Of a DNA stretch of 64,000 nucleotides, positions 28,936-37,831 are shown in pieces; the first letter of the stretch is position 1; each line of letters begins with the position of its first letter. Under the pieces are notes generated by a model. It did not search any database. It had not been told where the DNA came from and saw only the letters and a program-made list of their open reading frames with translations. The DNA lies in the NCBI GenBank assembly GCA_963708155.1, contig OY970183.1, positions 806,001 to 870,000 on the forward strand, read 5' to 3'. The position numbers and the translations under genes are program-made. This stretch comes from Methylovirgula sp963708155 (GTDB taxonomy: Bacteria; Pseudomonadota; Alphaproteobacteria; Rhizobiales; Beijerinckiaceae).

Positions 28936-30426
28936 ATGCGCGATTTCATCACGATCAGGCAACAGTCCGAGCCGGACGACCGGCAGGCCGGACAGCGGGG
29001 CTTGCACGAACGCCGGCCGCGATTCGGTCTGGCGACGCGGGTAGTGCTGGGCGTCGCCGCCTTCATCATGGCGGCGGAATTCATCATTTACGTGCCGATT
29101 GTCACCAATTATCGCGACAATTGGCTGCACAATCGCCTCGCCGCCGCCTATACCGCGACGCTGGTTCTCGAAGCCGGGCCGCGCGCGATGGTTTCGCCGC
29201 AATTGTCGCGGGAGCTGCTGGACAGCGTCGGCGCGCGCATCATCGTCCTACAGACCCACGGCACGCGACGAATTCTCGCGGCGACGAGCCTGCCGCCGGC
29301 GGTCGACGAATTCTACGACCTGCGCCATCCGACCTTCGCGCAGGCGCTCGCTTCGACATGGCGGACTTATTTCTCCAGGGACGATCGCGTCATCACCGTG
29401 CTTGGCGCCGCGCCGATGGGTGGCGAGGCCATCGAAGTTACGATGGATGAAGGGCCGGTGAAAGAGGCGCTGCATATCGTCGCCGCCCGCATCCTGACAA
29501 TCTCGTTGACCATATCGGCGCTCGTTGCGGCTCTCGCCGTCGGCGTGCTCAATTTCATGGTGCTGCGGCCGATGCGCCGGCTGACGAACAACATTACCGA
29601 ATTCGGCGCCGACCCGGAGAATGCGAGCCGCATCATCGTTCCCTCGGGCAGTACCGACGAGATCGGCCGCGCCGAGGAAGCGCTGGCGACGATGCAGGAC
29701 ACGCTCGTCCGCGAATTGACGCAGAAGAAGCATCTCGCCGCGCTCGGCCTCGCCGTCGCCAAGATCAATCACGATCTGCGCAACATGCTGGCCTCGGCGC
29801 AGCTCCTGTCCGACCGCCTCGCCAATGTCACCGATCCCCTGGCGCAAAGGCTGGCGCCGAAACTGGTCGCCACGCTCGACCGCGCCATTCGCTTCTGCCA
29901 GGCCACCCTGACCTACGGACGGGCGGCGGACGAGGCGCCGAAGCCGCGGCTGGTCGATTTGCGCAGCCTCGTCGCCGAGGCGTCCGAAGCCGTCTGCCTG
30001 GGCGGCGGCCGGGTGATGATCCTCAACAAGGTTTCCGACGGTTTCACGCTCTGGGCCGATCCGGAACATCTTTTCCGCGTCATGATGAACTTGCTGCGCA
30101 ACGGCGTCGAAGCGCTCGACCGGGCGGGCCCGTCCGGCGGCCAGCCGGCGCAGATCATCGTCTCCGCCTCCGCGCCCTCATGGGGAGAACTCGCCATTCT
30201 CGAAATCGCGGACACGGGGCCTGGCGTGCCGCCGAGCGTGCGGGCGCAATTATTCACGCCTTTTTCGAGCTCGTCGCGGCCAGGCGGCTCGGGACTTGGC
30301 CTCGCCATCGCCGCCGACCTCGTGCGCGCCCACGGCGGCAGCATCGAGCTGATGCCCGAGGAGGACGAGAACATCGGTGCGCGGTTTCGGATAACTTTGC
30401 CGCAGCGGCGCACTAGCGCCGCTTGA
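28936..30426 (+). CDS. Sensor histidine kinase (HAMP, HisKA, HATPase)
   Basis: 496 residues. Membrane helices are at about 32-55 and 183-210, flanking a periplasmic domain of about 125 residues without a recognised fold. A HAMP-like linker (LRPMRRLTNNITEF) leads to the H-box KINHDLRNMLAS with phospho-acceptor His279. The ATPase lobe carries an N-box (NLLRNGVEAL), the G1 motif ADTGPGVP and the G2 motif GGSGLGLAI. It is a membrane-bound two-component sensor. No response regulator is adjacent. Coupling to the preceding degenerate flavoprotein gene (six-base gap) suggests a redox signal. Confidence 0.92.
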   Translation: MRDFITIRQQSEPDDRQAGQRGLHERRPRFGLATRVVLGVAAFIMAAEFIIYVPIVTNYRDNWLHNRLAAAYTATLVLEAGPRAMVSPQLSRELLDSVGARIIVLQTHGTRRILAATSLPPAVDEFYDLRHPTFAQALASTWRTYFSRDDRVITVLGAAPMGGEAIEVTMDEGPVKEALHIVAARILTISLTISALVAALAVGVLNFMVLRPMRRLTNNITEFGADPENASRIIVPSGSTDEIGRAEEALATMQDTLVRELTQKKHLAALGLAVAKINHDLRNMLASAQLLSDRLANVTDPLAQRLAPKLVATLDRAIRFCQATLTYGRAADEAPKPRLVDLRSLVAEASEAVCLGGGRVMILNKVSDGFTLWADPEHLFRVMMNLLRNGVEALDRAGPSGGQPAQIIVSASAPSWGELAILEIADTGPGVPPSVRAQLFTPFSSSSRPGGSGLGLAIAADLVRAHGGSIELMPEEDENIGARFRITLPQRRTSAA

Positions 30427-30567
30427 AAACATTGGGGACACCGTCGCGCCAGCGAGGGCTCCCGGCAGTTGCCATGCCCCGCCCGAGTCGCTAAAGGGGA
30501 GCCGTTCGATCCTTGGGATCGGCACCTCCACTCATCGGCAAGCTTTCGGCTTTCCTTGAGGCTTTGC

Positions 30568-30645
30568 GCGCCCGTAGCTCAGCTGGATAGAGCACTAGAC
30601 TACGAATTTAGGGGTCAGGAGTTCGAATTCTCTTCGGGCGCGCCA
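30568..30645 (+). tRNA. tRNA-Arg (anticodon ACG), T-loop one base longer than usual
   Basis: Acceptor GCGCCCG/CGGGCGC, discriminator G and encoded CCA. The anticodon stem CTAGA/TTTAG encloses loop CTACGAA, giving anticodon ACG, which reads CGN codons after A-to-I editing. The T-stem AGGAG/CTCTT encloses TTCGAATT, eight bases instead of the invariant seven, so the gene is 78 rather than 77 bases long. The extra T is probably a sequencing error or a rare variant. Confidence 0.9.
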
Positions 30646-30756
30646 GCAAAATCAAAACTTATCAGCCATGATGGTAATCTACGGATTTCGGGCGCCGGAC
30701 GACGATCTTGTGCGCGCGCCGCAATGGCGCCCGTAGCTTTCGCGGCCTCGCGAAAA

Positions 30757-30789
30757 ACCGCCCGCTTGATCAGCGGGCGGTCCTTTTTT
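30757..30789 (+). terminator. Rho-independent terminator
   Basis: A perfect 10-base stem (ACCGCCCGCT / AGCGGGCGGT) with loop TGATC is followed by CC and six T residues. It lies 111 bases after tRNA-Arg on the same strand and probably ends that transcript. On the other side it abuts the end of the GCG_CRPN gene. Confidence 0.85.
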
Positions 30790-30804
30790 GGAATCACGTA
30801 TGCT

Positions 30805-31077
30805 TTAGCGGCAATGAACGTGACCATAGGGGCCACGCCAGCACCCATGATAGTAGTGCCAGCCTGGGCCTCGCCAGTACGGCCCGCGCCACACACCGTT
30901 GGGACGACAGCCACCGTAAGGGCCTCTGTGGAATCCAATTCCGCATCCGCCTGCAGTCAGAACGATGGGCGGCGACGACAGTCCATCGACGGCGTTCGAC
31001 AGCGGCATCGCTTGAGATGCACTTGCAGCTAGTACCAAGGCACCCGCGCTAGACAGGGAAAGCAGCAACTTACGCAT
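30805..31077 (-). CDS. GCG_CRPN domain small exported protein
   Basis: 90 residues. An N-terminal signal peptide (MRKLLLSLSSAGALVLAASASQAMP) is followed by TAGGCGIGFHRGPYGGCRPN, the signature of the GCG_CRPN prefix-to-repeats family. The C-terminal region is rich in Gly, Trp, Tyr, His and Arg (WRGPYWRGPGWHYYHGCW). Proteins of this kind are short, secreted and of unknown function in Methylobacterium, Bradyrhizobium and relatives. ATG 31077 has GGAGG five bases upstream. The longer frame upstream to 31305 is unsupported. Histidine and cysteine content would allow metal binding; this is speculative. Confidence 0.8.
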   Translation of the reverse strand: MRKLLLSLSSAGALVLAASASQAMPLSNAVDGLSSPPIVLTAGGCGIGFHRGPYGGCRPNGVWRGPYWRGPGWHYYHGCWRGPYGHVHCR

Positions 31078-31656
31078 AAAGCCTCCTTCTTCAATTGGGC
31101 GACTCAAAGATAACTCGCAGCCCCTGAACACGAGGCAACGCAAGATCACTTCCGTGTGAGGCGAAATTTGCCCGCGACAGCGGCAACGGTTCCGGCAACC
31201 GACCCTGCAGCGCATCGCGCAGAGGCAAAGTTCGGCCGCCTGTGGCCTGGCGAATCGCGAATTCGCCGCTTCGCCTATCCGCGTGTGATCCGGATATGGT
31301 CGCATCGCAGCAAAGACACATAGGGGACGCCTACCGTCCGTGCCTTCCCATATCGTTCAGTGGATAGTTTTCCACACCCGATCGCGCCAGCCAACCAAGG
31401 CCTCGCGCGATGAAGCGCCGACTCGCCCCGCATTGAAACCGCAGCGGCGTCAATATGTTACGGATTCCCGATCATGCGCCCGGCTTCTGTTTGCCCGGTC
31501 GCGCCGCGCCCCATTCAGGCTGAACCCGCTCGATCTGTGGCACCCGCACCACGGTGACTTGCAAACCGCCCCAAGGGGGCGATTTCCAGCCGTAATCTTG
31601 CTAACCTAGCGGGAATTCATTGATCCGATTTTGAATTATTTTGGGTTTCGACGGGG
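31078..31656. other. Intergenic stretch between divergent envelope genes
   Basis: About 580 bases between the GCG_CRPN gene (-) and the TpsB-fusion gene (+). Short frames here show no family likeness. I saw no strong hairpin or known operator. It should hold the promoters of both divergent genes. Confidence 0.5.
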
Positions 31657-34600
31657 ATGAAACGACTCATCGGCTTGCCGCGCAGAAGCGCAATGCGCCA
31701 GGCCTTGATTATGTCCCTCACTGCGCTGAGCGCTTCGCCGGCGTTAGCCCAGCGCGCCAATCTCGCGCCTGTGCTTGGCAGCACGGGCGCGCTGTCCAAC
31801 GGCGCACGAGCCTCCAATGTGGAAGTTTCGATTCCCACGGTCGCTCAGCAAAAGCCGCCGGCCGATGCCAAACGGCGGTCGGCCGTGGTGCGGCGCGTCA
31901 AGATCGAGGGCGGCTTCCCGGAATTCCAGAATCAGACGTCCGCTTTGATCGCTGGAGTTCAAGGGCGTCGGCTGACGCTGGCGGAAGCCTATCAATTCAC
32001 CGCCAACGTTCAGCAGACCTATCTCGACGCCGGCTATCCTCTCGTGAATGCCGTCTTGGAGCCGGCGGCTTTTTCCGCCGGTGAGATTCATATCAGGATC
32101 ATCGACGGTTTTATCGAAAGCCTCGATCTTTCGGGCGTGCCCCAGGAAATTCGCGAGCTCGTGCGCGCGCGTCTGAGCCCCGTCGTTGGGCGCGGCCATC
32201 TCACCAAGGCCGAGCTGGAGCGGCACATTCAGCTGCTCGGCGAACTGCCGGGCGTCAACGGCAGCACGAAGTCGAAATTGGGAGACATCCCCGGCGGCAT
32301 CGTCTTGGAGGTCACCGCGACGCAGACACCGTTCGCCGAGTCGACAAGCGTCAATAATTATCTGCCTGAACAAAATGGAACCTATCTGTTTACGCAGGCC
32401 TTCGGCCTGAACAACGCATTGGGATTGGTGAAAACCTGCACGCGGAATTCAGTTCGACCGATGATTTTGGACACGTTTTCGACGGGACTGCCAAATCCGA
32501 AGCGTTCGGCGTCGGCGGCGTGCTGCCGATCGGCCCCGATGGCTTCACGCTTGGCGCCGGCTATGCGCAGTCGCGCACTTCGCCTTCGCCGACGCCGATA
32601 CAACTCGATACCGGCGACTACGCCTCCGAAAATTCTTATGACGAATTTCAGCGTCTCTCTCTGCGCGCTGGCTACCCGCTCCTGCTGACGGGAAAGCAGT
32701 CGCTGCACGGCCAGATCGGCTTCGATTTTGTCGATAACGCTTCAACGCTCTCTCCTTATCCCTACCTCAATCCAGCCGGACAGCCGGATTTCAACCTCTT
32801 TCACGACCAGTACGAAGATGTGCGCGTCGGCGCCGAATGGCATGTCGCTTTCCCCTGGGACTGGGGCGGCAACGCGATCGTCGCAGGAATTTATACGCAC
32901 GGATTGGGCGGACTGACGGGGAGCGTCACCGATCCATTATCGCGGCCCGGCGCAAGCCCGGATTTCAACAAGGCCTACGGCGAAGTTCGCATCCAGCAGC
33001 CTTTGCCGGAGGGCTTGGCCCTTTCCCTGTTGGGCCGCGCCCAGACCAGCTTTGGCCAATCGCTGATGGAATTGGAGGAGTTGCAGCTCGCGGGCCCGGA
33101 CGCCTTGTCCGGCTTCGGCCTCGGCACGATTTACGCCGACAGCGGCGCGGTCGGGCGTGCCGAATTGCAGCGCCCCATCGCCGTGTCGCTGAAGGGCGGC
33201 GCCGCCGTCGTCACGCCCTATCTTTTTGGCGCAGCGGGTAGCGGCCGCTTCGAAGACGTATACCCTGGCGAGGATCCCAACGTTTCCGCGACCTCCTTTG
33301 GCGCCGGCCTCCGAGCGGCCGCGAAATTCACCGCTTGGCCTTTCTACGAAACTCTAAATCTGGAACTGGCGCGCGTAGACTCCAACGTACCCTTTACGCG
33401 TGAAGGCTATTCCGCGACCTTCAACTACTCGATGAGCTACTCCGGCGACCCCTTGGGCGCGCCTCAATTGGGGCTGGAACATTCGCCCGATCTGCGCTCG
33501 ATCGACTTTGCCTCGGGCTTTTACGCTGGCGTGAACTCTGGCTATGCCTTCGATGCGAGCCCCACCATCGCCTCCACCGGCAAGGTGCTTTCGAGGGAGC
33601 TGGATGAGAACTCGCCGCCCAGCAACGGCGCGGAAGTTTCCGCCGCAAACATCACCGGTTCGACGCCCGCCTCTGCCGCTACGGCGATCGGCGGCGGACA
33701 GGTCGGCTATAATTTCGTCAACGACCGCTGGTTGTTCGGCGGCGAAGCCGACATCCAAGGCGCCGGCCAAGGGTCTATTTCCGAGTCGGTACGTACGGCC
33801 ACTGCGACTGTCGTCGGCGATCCGCAGCCGGTGACGACGGTTCTCGACGATAGCAAAAGCCTCGACTGGCTCGGCACGGTGCGCGGGCGCGTCGGAATGT
33901 TGGCGACGCCCAGTCTTCTCGCCTATGCCACCGGCGGTCTTGCCTATGGCGGCGTCAGCGCGAACACCCGCGCGACGCAGAGCTGGCCCGCCAACGCCTA
34001 CGAAACTCCATACTCTTTGGCTTCCTCGTCGGTAGCGTACGGCGGCTTTTCGGACACCTTGGTGGGTTGGACAGCCGGCGCGGGGCTTGAATGGATGTTC
34101 GCGCCGGGCTTCAGCGTAAAGGGCGAATACCTTTACTATGACCTCGGGGAGGCGCACTTCCCGTCCGGAGTGCTCGTGACCGCGCCTCTCGGTGGCGTAG
34201 CGGGGGAGAACGTCGTCGGGTCCAATTCCTCGACCCGTTTCAACGGCCATATCATCCGTGTCGGCCTGAATTATTATTTCGGCGTGCAGGACGAAGAACC
34301 GTCACTTGTCGTCAAGGGGCCGCGCGAAGAGGCCAGGCCGGTTTGGAACGGCTACTATGCCGGCCTCAACGCCGGTTATGATTTTGGCTTCGGCGCGTCG
34401 GCCTCCAACAGCGCCGAGATCGGCTCAAACGATCTGGACCAACATATCCCCCTCGATTTGGCGCCGCTCCTCGCGGGTCTCATCGGCGGCAATTCCAAAG
34501 CGGCGCCGAACGGATTTATTGGCGGCGCCCAGATTGGTTACAACATCGCTCGTGACCGCGGCCTGGTGGGTCTCGAAGCGGATATACAGGGGACGGGCGC

Positions 34601-35087
34601 GAAGGGGCATGGCGCCTATACGAATTATTATTCCAGCGACCCGAACAACTTGTTTGCGCTCAAGACGCGCGTTGACAATGTCACGGGCGTGGACTGGCTC
34701 GGCACGCTCCGCGGACGCCTTGGGCTTTTCCTGCGATCAGATTTGCTCGCTTATACGACCGGCGGTCTTGCTTATGGAGGAACGAGCTCCGGCACGTTCA
34801 TCGATCAGAAATGGAGCGGAACGTTTTTCCCGTATCAGACCTCCGGTTCGATCGGCCTGAACAACAGATTGATGGCCGGGTGGACGGCCGGCGCAGGCTT
34901 GGAATGGATGTTCTCGCCCAATCTGAGCCTGAAGGGCGAATACTTGTTTTATGATCTGGGCGTCGCCCGCTACGGCGCGTCGCCGTCATCTTTGGCTTTT
35001 ATATATTCTGACACCGCTCTTCCCTCGACCAGCTTTCGTTATAACGGGCAAATCCTGCGGCTCGGCCTGAACTATCACTTCGATTGA
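31657..35087 (+). CDS. TpsB (ShlB/FhaC/HecB)-type transporter fused to two Omp25-like beta-barrel modules, one frameshift
   Basis: Two overlapping frames form one gene. The first (from ATG 31657) has a signal peptide ending ALAQ, a linker and POTRA-like sequence (VRRVKIEGGFPEFQN; YLDAGYPLVNAVLEPAAFSAGEIHIRIIDGFIE), and reaches LNNALG. The next frame continues IGENLHAEFSSTDDFG and reads on to 35087, so one base seems missing at about 32419-32425. Corrected length is about 1143 residues. The TpsB barrel runs to about residue 600. Two homologous modules follow (about 33520-34280 and 34350-35084), each with FYAG-type start, GGxQxGYN, a W-LGT-RGRxG segment, YxTGGLAYGG, GWTAGAGLEWMF, KGEYLxYDLG and a C-terminal LGLNYxF. 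This is a composite outer-membrane protein of unknown cargo. Confidence 0.75.
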
Positions 35088-35173
35088 CGCCCTTTTCGAA
35101 AGCACTGAGCGCACGCTTAACGGCCCGGCTCTGATCCCAGACCGCATCACCATAAGTGTTCTCATTGTCCGGC

Positions 35174-35926
35174 TTATCCGGCCCGCAGATCGAGCTCGCA
35201 AATGGCCATCTGTGTGCGGTTATGCACATTGAGCTTTTTCATGATCCGATGGACATGAACTTTGATGGTGCTTTCGCTGATTCCCATTTCGTCCGCGATG
35301 AGCTTGTTCGGCTGGCCCTGGCGAACCGCCTCGAATACGGCCGCCTCTCTTGGCGTGAAACTCGCTAAAGAGCGCCGTGCTGGCTGTGCATCATTGTCGT
35401 AAACCCTCAGCATGCAGGGCGGGCAGTAGACGCCCCCAACCATCACAAGCTTAATGGCTTCGGTCACGACATCGAGCGACAGGCTGGTCGGTATATAGCC
35501 CCGCGCACCATTTGCGTAGAGCGCCTTAGCCTCGGACGGCCGCTCGGAGTTGGCCAGCACGATAAAATTCGGGCGCTCCTCAAGGGAATTCAGAACCTGG
35601 GTCAGGTTGGCGAGGTCGCGGCCTTGTTGATCGCCACAGGCGTGGAAGATGATCAAGGCATAATCGGCGGCGTCTTCCTGCTGCATCCAGTCGTCTATGG
35701 ATGGGAAGGCGGTTAAGTCGGTGTCAAGCCTGCTGCAAAAGAGCGGAAGCAGACATTCCCGGAATACACCATTGGGGCTTACCAACGCCGTCTTCGGCCG
35801 CGGCGACTCGTTCTTTTGAGCCGGGTTGGCGGCCCTTTTCTTTTTCCTGTCAGTCTTGTCAGTCTGCGTCGCACGAATAGGCCAAACAGTATCTATTGCC
35901 GTAACGTCCTGGGGACTAGCACTCAT
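35174..35926 (-). CDS. LuxR-family regulator with degenerate receiver domain (CsgD-like)
   Basis: 250 residues from ATG 35926 (AGAGGA upstream); a TTG 36 bases earlier is possible. Residues about 45-170 form a receiver-like domain without the usual residues. The acidic pair is replaced by SPNG, the phospho-Asp region reads ALIIFHACGD, and the conserved Lys is lost in GARGYIPTS. A C-terminal LuxR helix-turn-helix follows (FTPREAAVFEAVRQGQPNKLIADEMGISESTIKVHVHRIMKKL). This layout resembles CsgD, the curli and biofilm master regulator. Location next to curlin-like genes supports that reading, but sequence identity to CsgD was not measured. Confidence 0.82.
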   Translation of the reverse strand: MSASPQDVTAIDTVWPIRATQTDKTDRKKKRAANPAQKNESPRPKTALVSPNGVFRECLLPLFCSRLDTDLTAFPSIDDWMQQEDAADYALIIFHACGDQQGRDLANLTQVLNSLEERPNFIVLANSERPSEAKALYANGARGYIPTSLSLDVVTEAIKLVMVGGVYCPPCMLRVYDNDAQPARRSLASFTPREAAVFEAVRQGQPNKLIADEMGISESTIKVHVHRIMKKLNVHNRTQMAICELDLRAG

Positions 35927-36499
35927 GTCGCCATCCTCTGGCTCTAACCGCTTTGCGCTCAAAGAATTTTAGATTTGGCGCCGGCGTAAAAATGTTGGGC
36001 CGCACCTCCAGCAAAATCATCTTCTGTAACGCGAACTGGCATTCCCCCTTTCGTTGACGTATCCGCTGGCGATCTCGTTTGGCGGGATATCGCCCTTCGA
36101 CCTCCGCTCAGCTTCTGACCTGACAAAACCGGAACGCGAGTTCACCGATACATTTCGCGCTTAAGCTTTAGCACAACGTACAATTGTGGAAAACCCTCAA
36201 AATAGCCACAATTTTTCTTGACAGCTCTTCGCGCCTGCGAGCGCGTATAGCTGCCTGGAACAAGCCATTTAGCCCCTTGAATAAATTGATAAATTTAGAG
36301 ATTCCCGGCCCAATTTTCGGCGTTCTTACGAATCGATTCGTGTGAATCTCTTCTCTAAGTGCCTGCGGCCGCCTGCCCTCGAGTGAACGTTGCGCCATAG
36401 CTGGCCTATTCCTCCCGGATAGCTCCATTTCTGACGGTTCCTTAGCGCGGGACAGGGACAGGCAGACTGAACCCCTATGCGGGCGCTGGAGCGGCGCGC
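35927..36499. other. Intergenic stretch, no supported gene
   Basis: About 570 bases upstream of the LuxR-type gene, more AT-rich than the surrounding genes around 36170-36320. A minus-strand frame of 86 codons (36168-36428) has a fair upstream AAGGAA but no recognisable features, so it is not called. The region probably contains the regulator's promoter. Confidence 0.4.
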
Positions 36500-36886
36500 C
36501 TACTGAAAGTCGCGCTGATTGCGGCCGCTCGTCGGCCGCGTCTGGACCGCGTGCTCGATCATGGAAATGAGGGTCGAGGGGTTCAGCGGCTTGGTGATGA
36601 ATACACAGGGCGGAAATTCATGCAGACGATCGACGCGGTCCGAAGCAATCAAGATCTCGATCGTCGGCCTGGCCGCCTTGATGAGCTTGGCCATGTCGAG
36701 CGCGCCAATGCGCGCCTCGTCGGACGTATTGATGAATACCGCCTCGATTTCCTCATCGGCGTTCAGCATCTCGATCGCGTCCGCGACGGTTTCGGCCGAG
36801 TAAGCTTCAAAGCCGAGATATTCGAAAACCGCGACGACAAAGGCCGTCAATTCCGGAATGTCTTCGATGACGAGCGCCTTGCGCAT
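36500..36886 (-). CDS. Atypical single-domain response regulator (phospho-Asp replaced)
   Basis: 128 residues, a stand-alone receiver fold. It begins MRKALVIEDIPELTAFVV with the acidic pair E8-D9 and keeps the conserved Lys in VFITKPLNP. The strand that should end in the phospho-accepting Asp reads EAVFINTSDEARI, with Asn53 at the expected position. It may act unphosphorylated, or use nearby Asp56. The frame is open upstream to 36985 but homology begins at 36886. It lies on the same strand as, and between, the curlin-like genes and the CsgD-like regulator. Confidence 0.75.
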   Translation of the reverse strand: MRKALVIEDIPELTAFVVAVFEYLGFEAYSAETVADAIEMLNADEEIEAVFINTSDEARIGALDMAKLIKAARPTIEILIASDRVDRLHEFPPCVFITKPLNPSTLISMIEHAVQTRPTSGRNQRDFQ

Positions 36887-37082
36887 GGTTTTGTCTCGCC
36901 TGCCGACGGGCGCTTCGCCGTGACGATGGCCGAGCAATGAGTCGCGCTGATCGCGCCCAAAGCGTGGGCTTATTTGAACATGCATACCGCCCGAGTATCA
37001 AAAGTCTCCGCAAGTGACCGTCGCGAAGCGGTATCGATCCGGAATCCCAAGTTCAGAAGCGGGATTCCCGCTTACACGGCCA

Positions 37083-37331
37083 TCAATCCCGCGCCGCGCC
37101 GCGGCCAGCGTCCTGAATGACGGTGACGCTGTTGCCCTGGTCATCGCGACGCTGGATGACGACGAAACCATCGCCCCGGCTCACCTCGACTTTGGCGTCG
37201 CCGCCAAAGGGACCGCTGTGGAATATGGTCGTGGAATTGCCGCCATCACTTTCGATGAAGACGCCCGCGCCCGTGCCCGCTGCTGCCGCCAGGGCGAGAA
37301 TGCTTCCCATTAACCCCGTTAGCTGCGACAC
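37083..37331 (-). CDS. Small exported protein with curlin-like N/Q repeats (C)
   Basis: 82 residues starting at GTG 37331 with AGGAG seven bases upstream. A hydrophobic N-terminus (LTGLMGSILALAAAAGTGAGV) could be an export signal. After it, GGNSTTIFHSG and QGNSVTVIQDAG show the N-S-x-T/V-x-x-Q/H spacing of curlin repeats, in a short beta-prone region. The match is weaker than in the two neighbouring genes. It is third in a minus-strand row of three such genes, 45 bases after the second. A CsgH/CsgC-like accessory function was considered, but I see no diagnostic motif. Confidence 0.6.
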   Translation of the reverse strand: MSQLTGLMGSILALAAAAGTGAGVFIESDGGNSTTIFHSGPFGGDAKVEVSRGDGFVVIQRRDDQGNSVTVIQDAGRGAARD

Positions 37332-37376
37332 GGCTTTCTCCTTGCCTTCGATCGACGCCCGGCGGCAAGCCTCTGG

Positions 37377-37727
37377 TCACTGCCCCAAGATGGCAATCTG
37401 GTTGCTGCCGAATATTTCAGTCACGCCCGGACCCGCGGTCGAAAGCTGCGTGATGACAGCCGAATTCTTGCTACCCGTCTGGCCTACAGACGCAGTGGGT
37501 TCATAGCCGGCCTGACCGATCACGACGTAGTTATTTTTGCTCGCTTGTACCACGGCGGCCTGAGGGCTGCCGCCAACCTGCACGGACGCGAAGAAGGACA
37601 CCTGCGGCGTACTGAAGCTGTAAGAGACCGTACCACTGGTCAAATAATTTCCCGCCAAAGCGGATTGCGCCGTTGAGCATGCCAGCACGCCGAACAACGC
37701 AGCGAAAATTATGCGATGGATTCTCAC
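37377..37727 (-). CDS. Curlin-repeat exported protein (B), candidate amyloid fibre subunit
   Basis: 116 residues starting at GTG 37727 with GAGGAG upstream. A clear signal peptide (MRIHRIIFAALFGVLACSTAQSALA) is followed by a Ser/Val-rich segment and about three repeats. QTGSKNSAVITQ fits the curlin consensus Q-x-G-x2-N-x-A-x3-Q exactly. SKNNYVVIGQAG and FGSNQIAILGQ are variants of it. In E. coli such repeats form the stacked strand-turn-strand units of CsgA/CsgB. The protein has fewer repeats than CsgA and may be a nucleator or minor subunit. No CsgG, CsgE or CsgF is encoded nearby. Confidence 0.75.
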   Translation of the reverse strand: MRIHRIIFAALFGVLACSTAQSALAGNYLTSGTVSYSFSTPQVSFFASVQVGGSPQAAVVQASKNNYVVIGQAGYEPTASVGQTGSKNSAVITQLSTAGPGVTEIFGSNQIAILGQ

Positions 37728-37831
37728 GGGAGCTCTCCTCAGAACACGACAATCGTTCGGCGAACTTCGCCGAATACCGTGTCACCCATTCGAGGGTGAC
37801 GCGGCATTCTGGCGCTTGAGGTCGTTCAACC
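37728..37831 (-). promoter_or_regulatory. Two perfect inverted repeats between curlin-like genes
   Basis: The 104-base gap holds TTCGGCGAA-C-TTCGCCGAA (37756-37774) and GTCACCC-ATTCGA-GGGTGAC (37781-37800). Both can fold into RNA hairpins downstream of gene A on the minus strand. Neither is followed by a T-run, so they may stabilise the upstream message or partly block readthrough rather than terminate. Confidence 0.5.

Noticed and set aside
36168..36428. Minus-strand frame of 86 codons upstream of the LuxR-type gene
   Set aside because: A fair ribosome-binding site exists, but the sequence has no recognisable feature and lies in a non-coding-looking stretch.
37083..37331. CsgC/CsgH-type curli chaperone
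   Set aside because: The protein is small and exported, but lacks the diagnostic CxC or CsgH-type motif; the curlin-like spacing fits slightly better.
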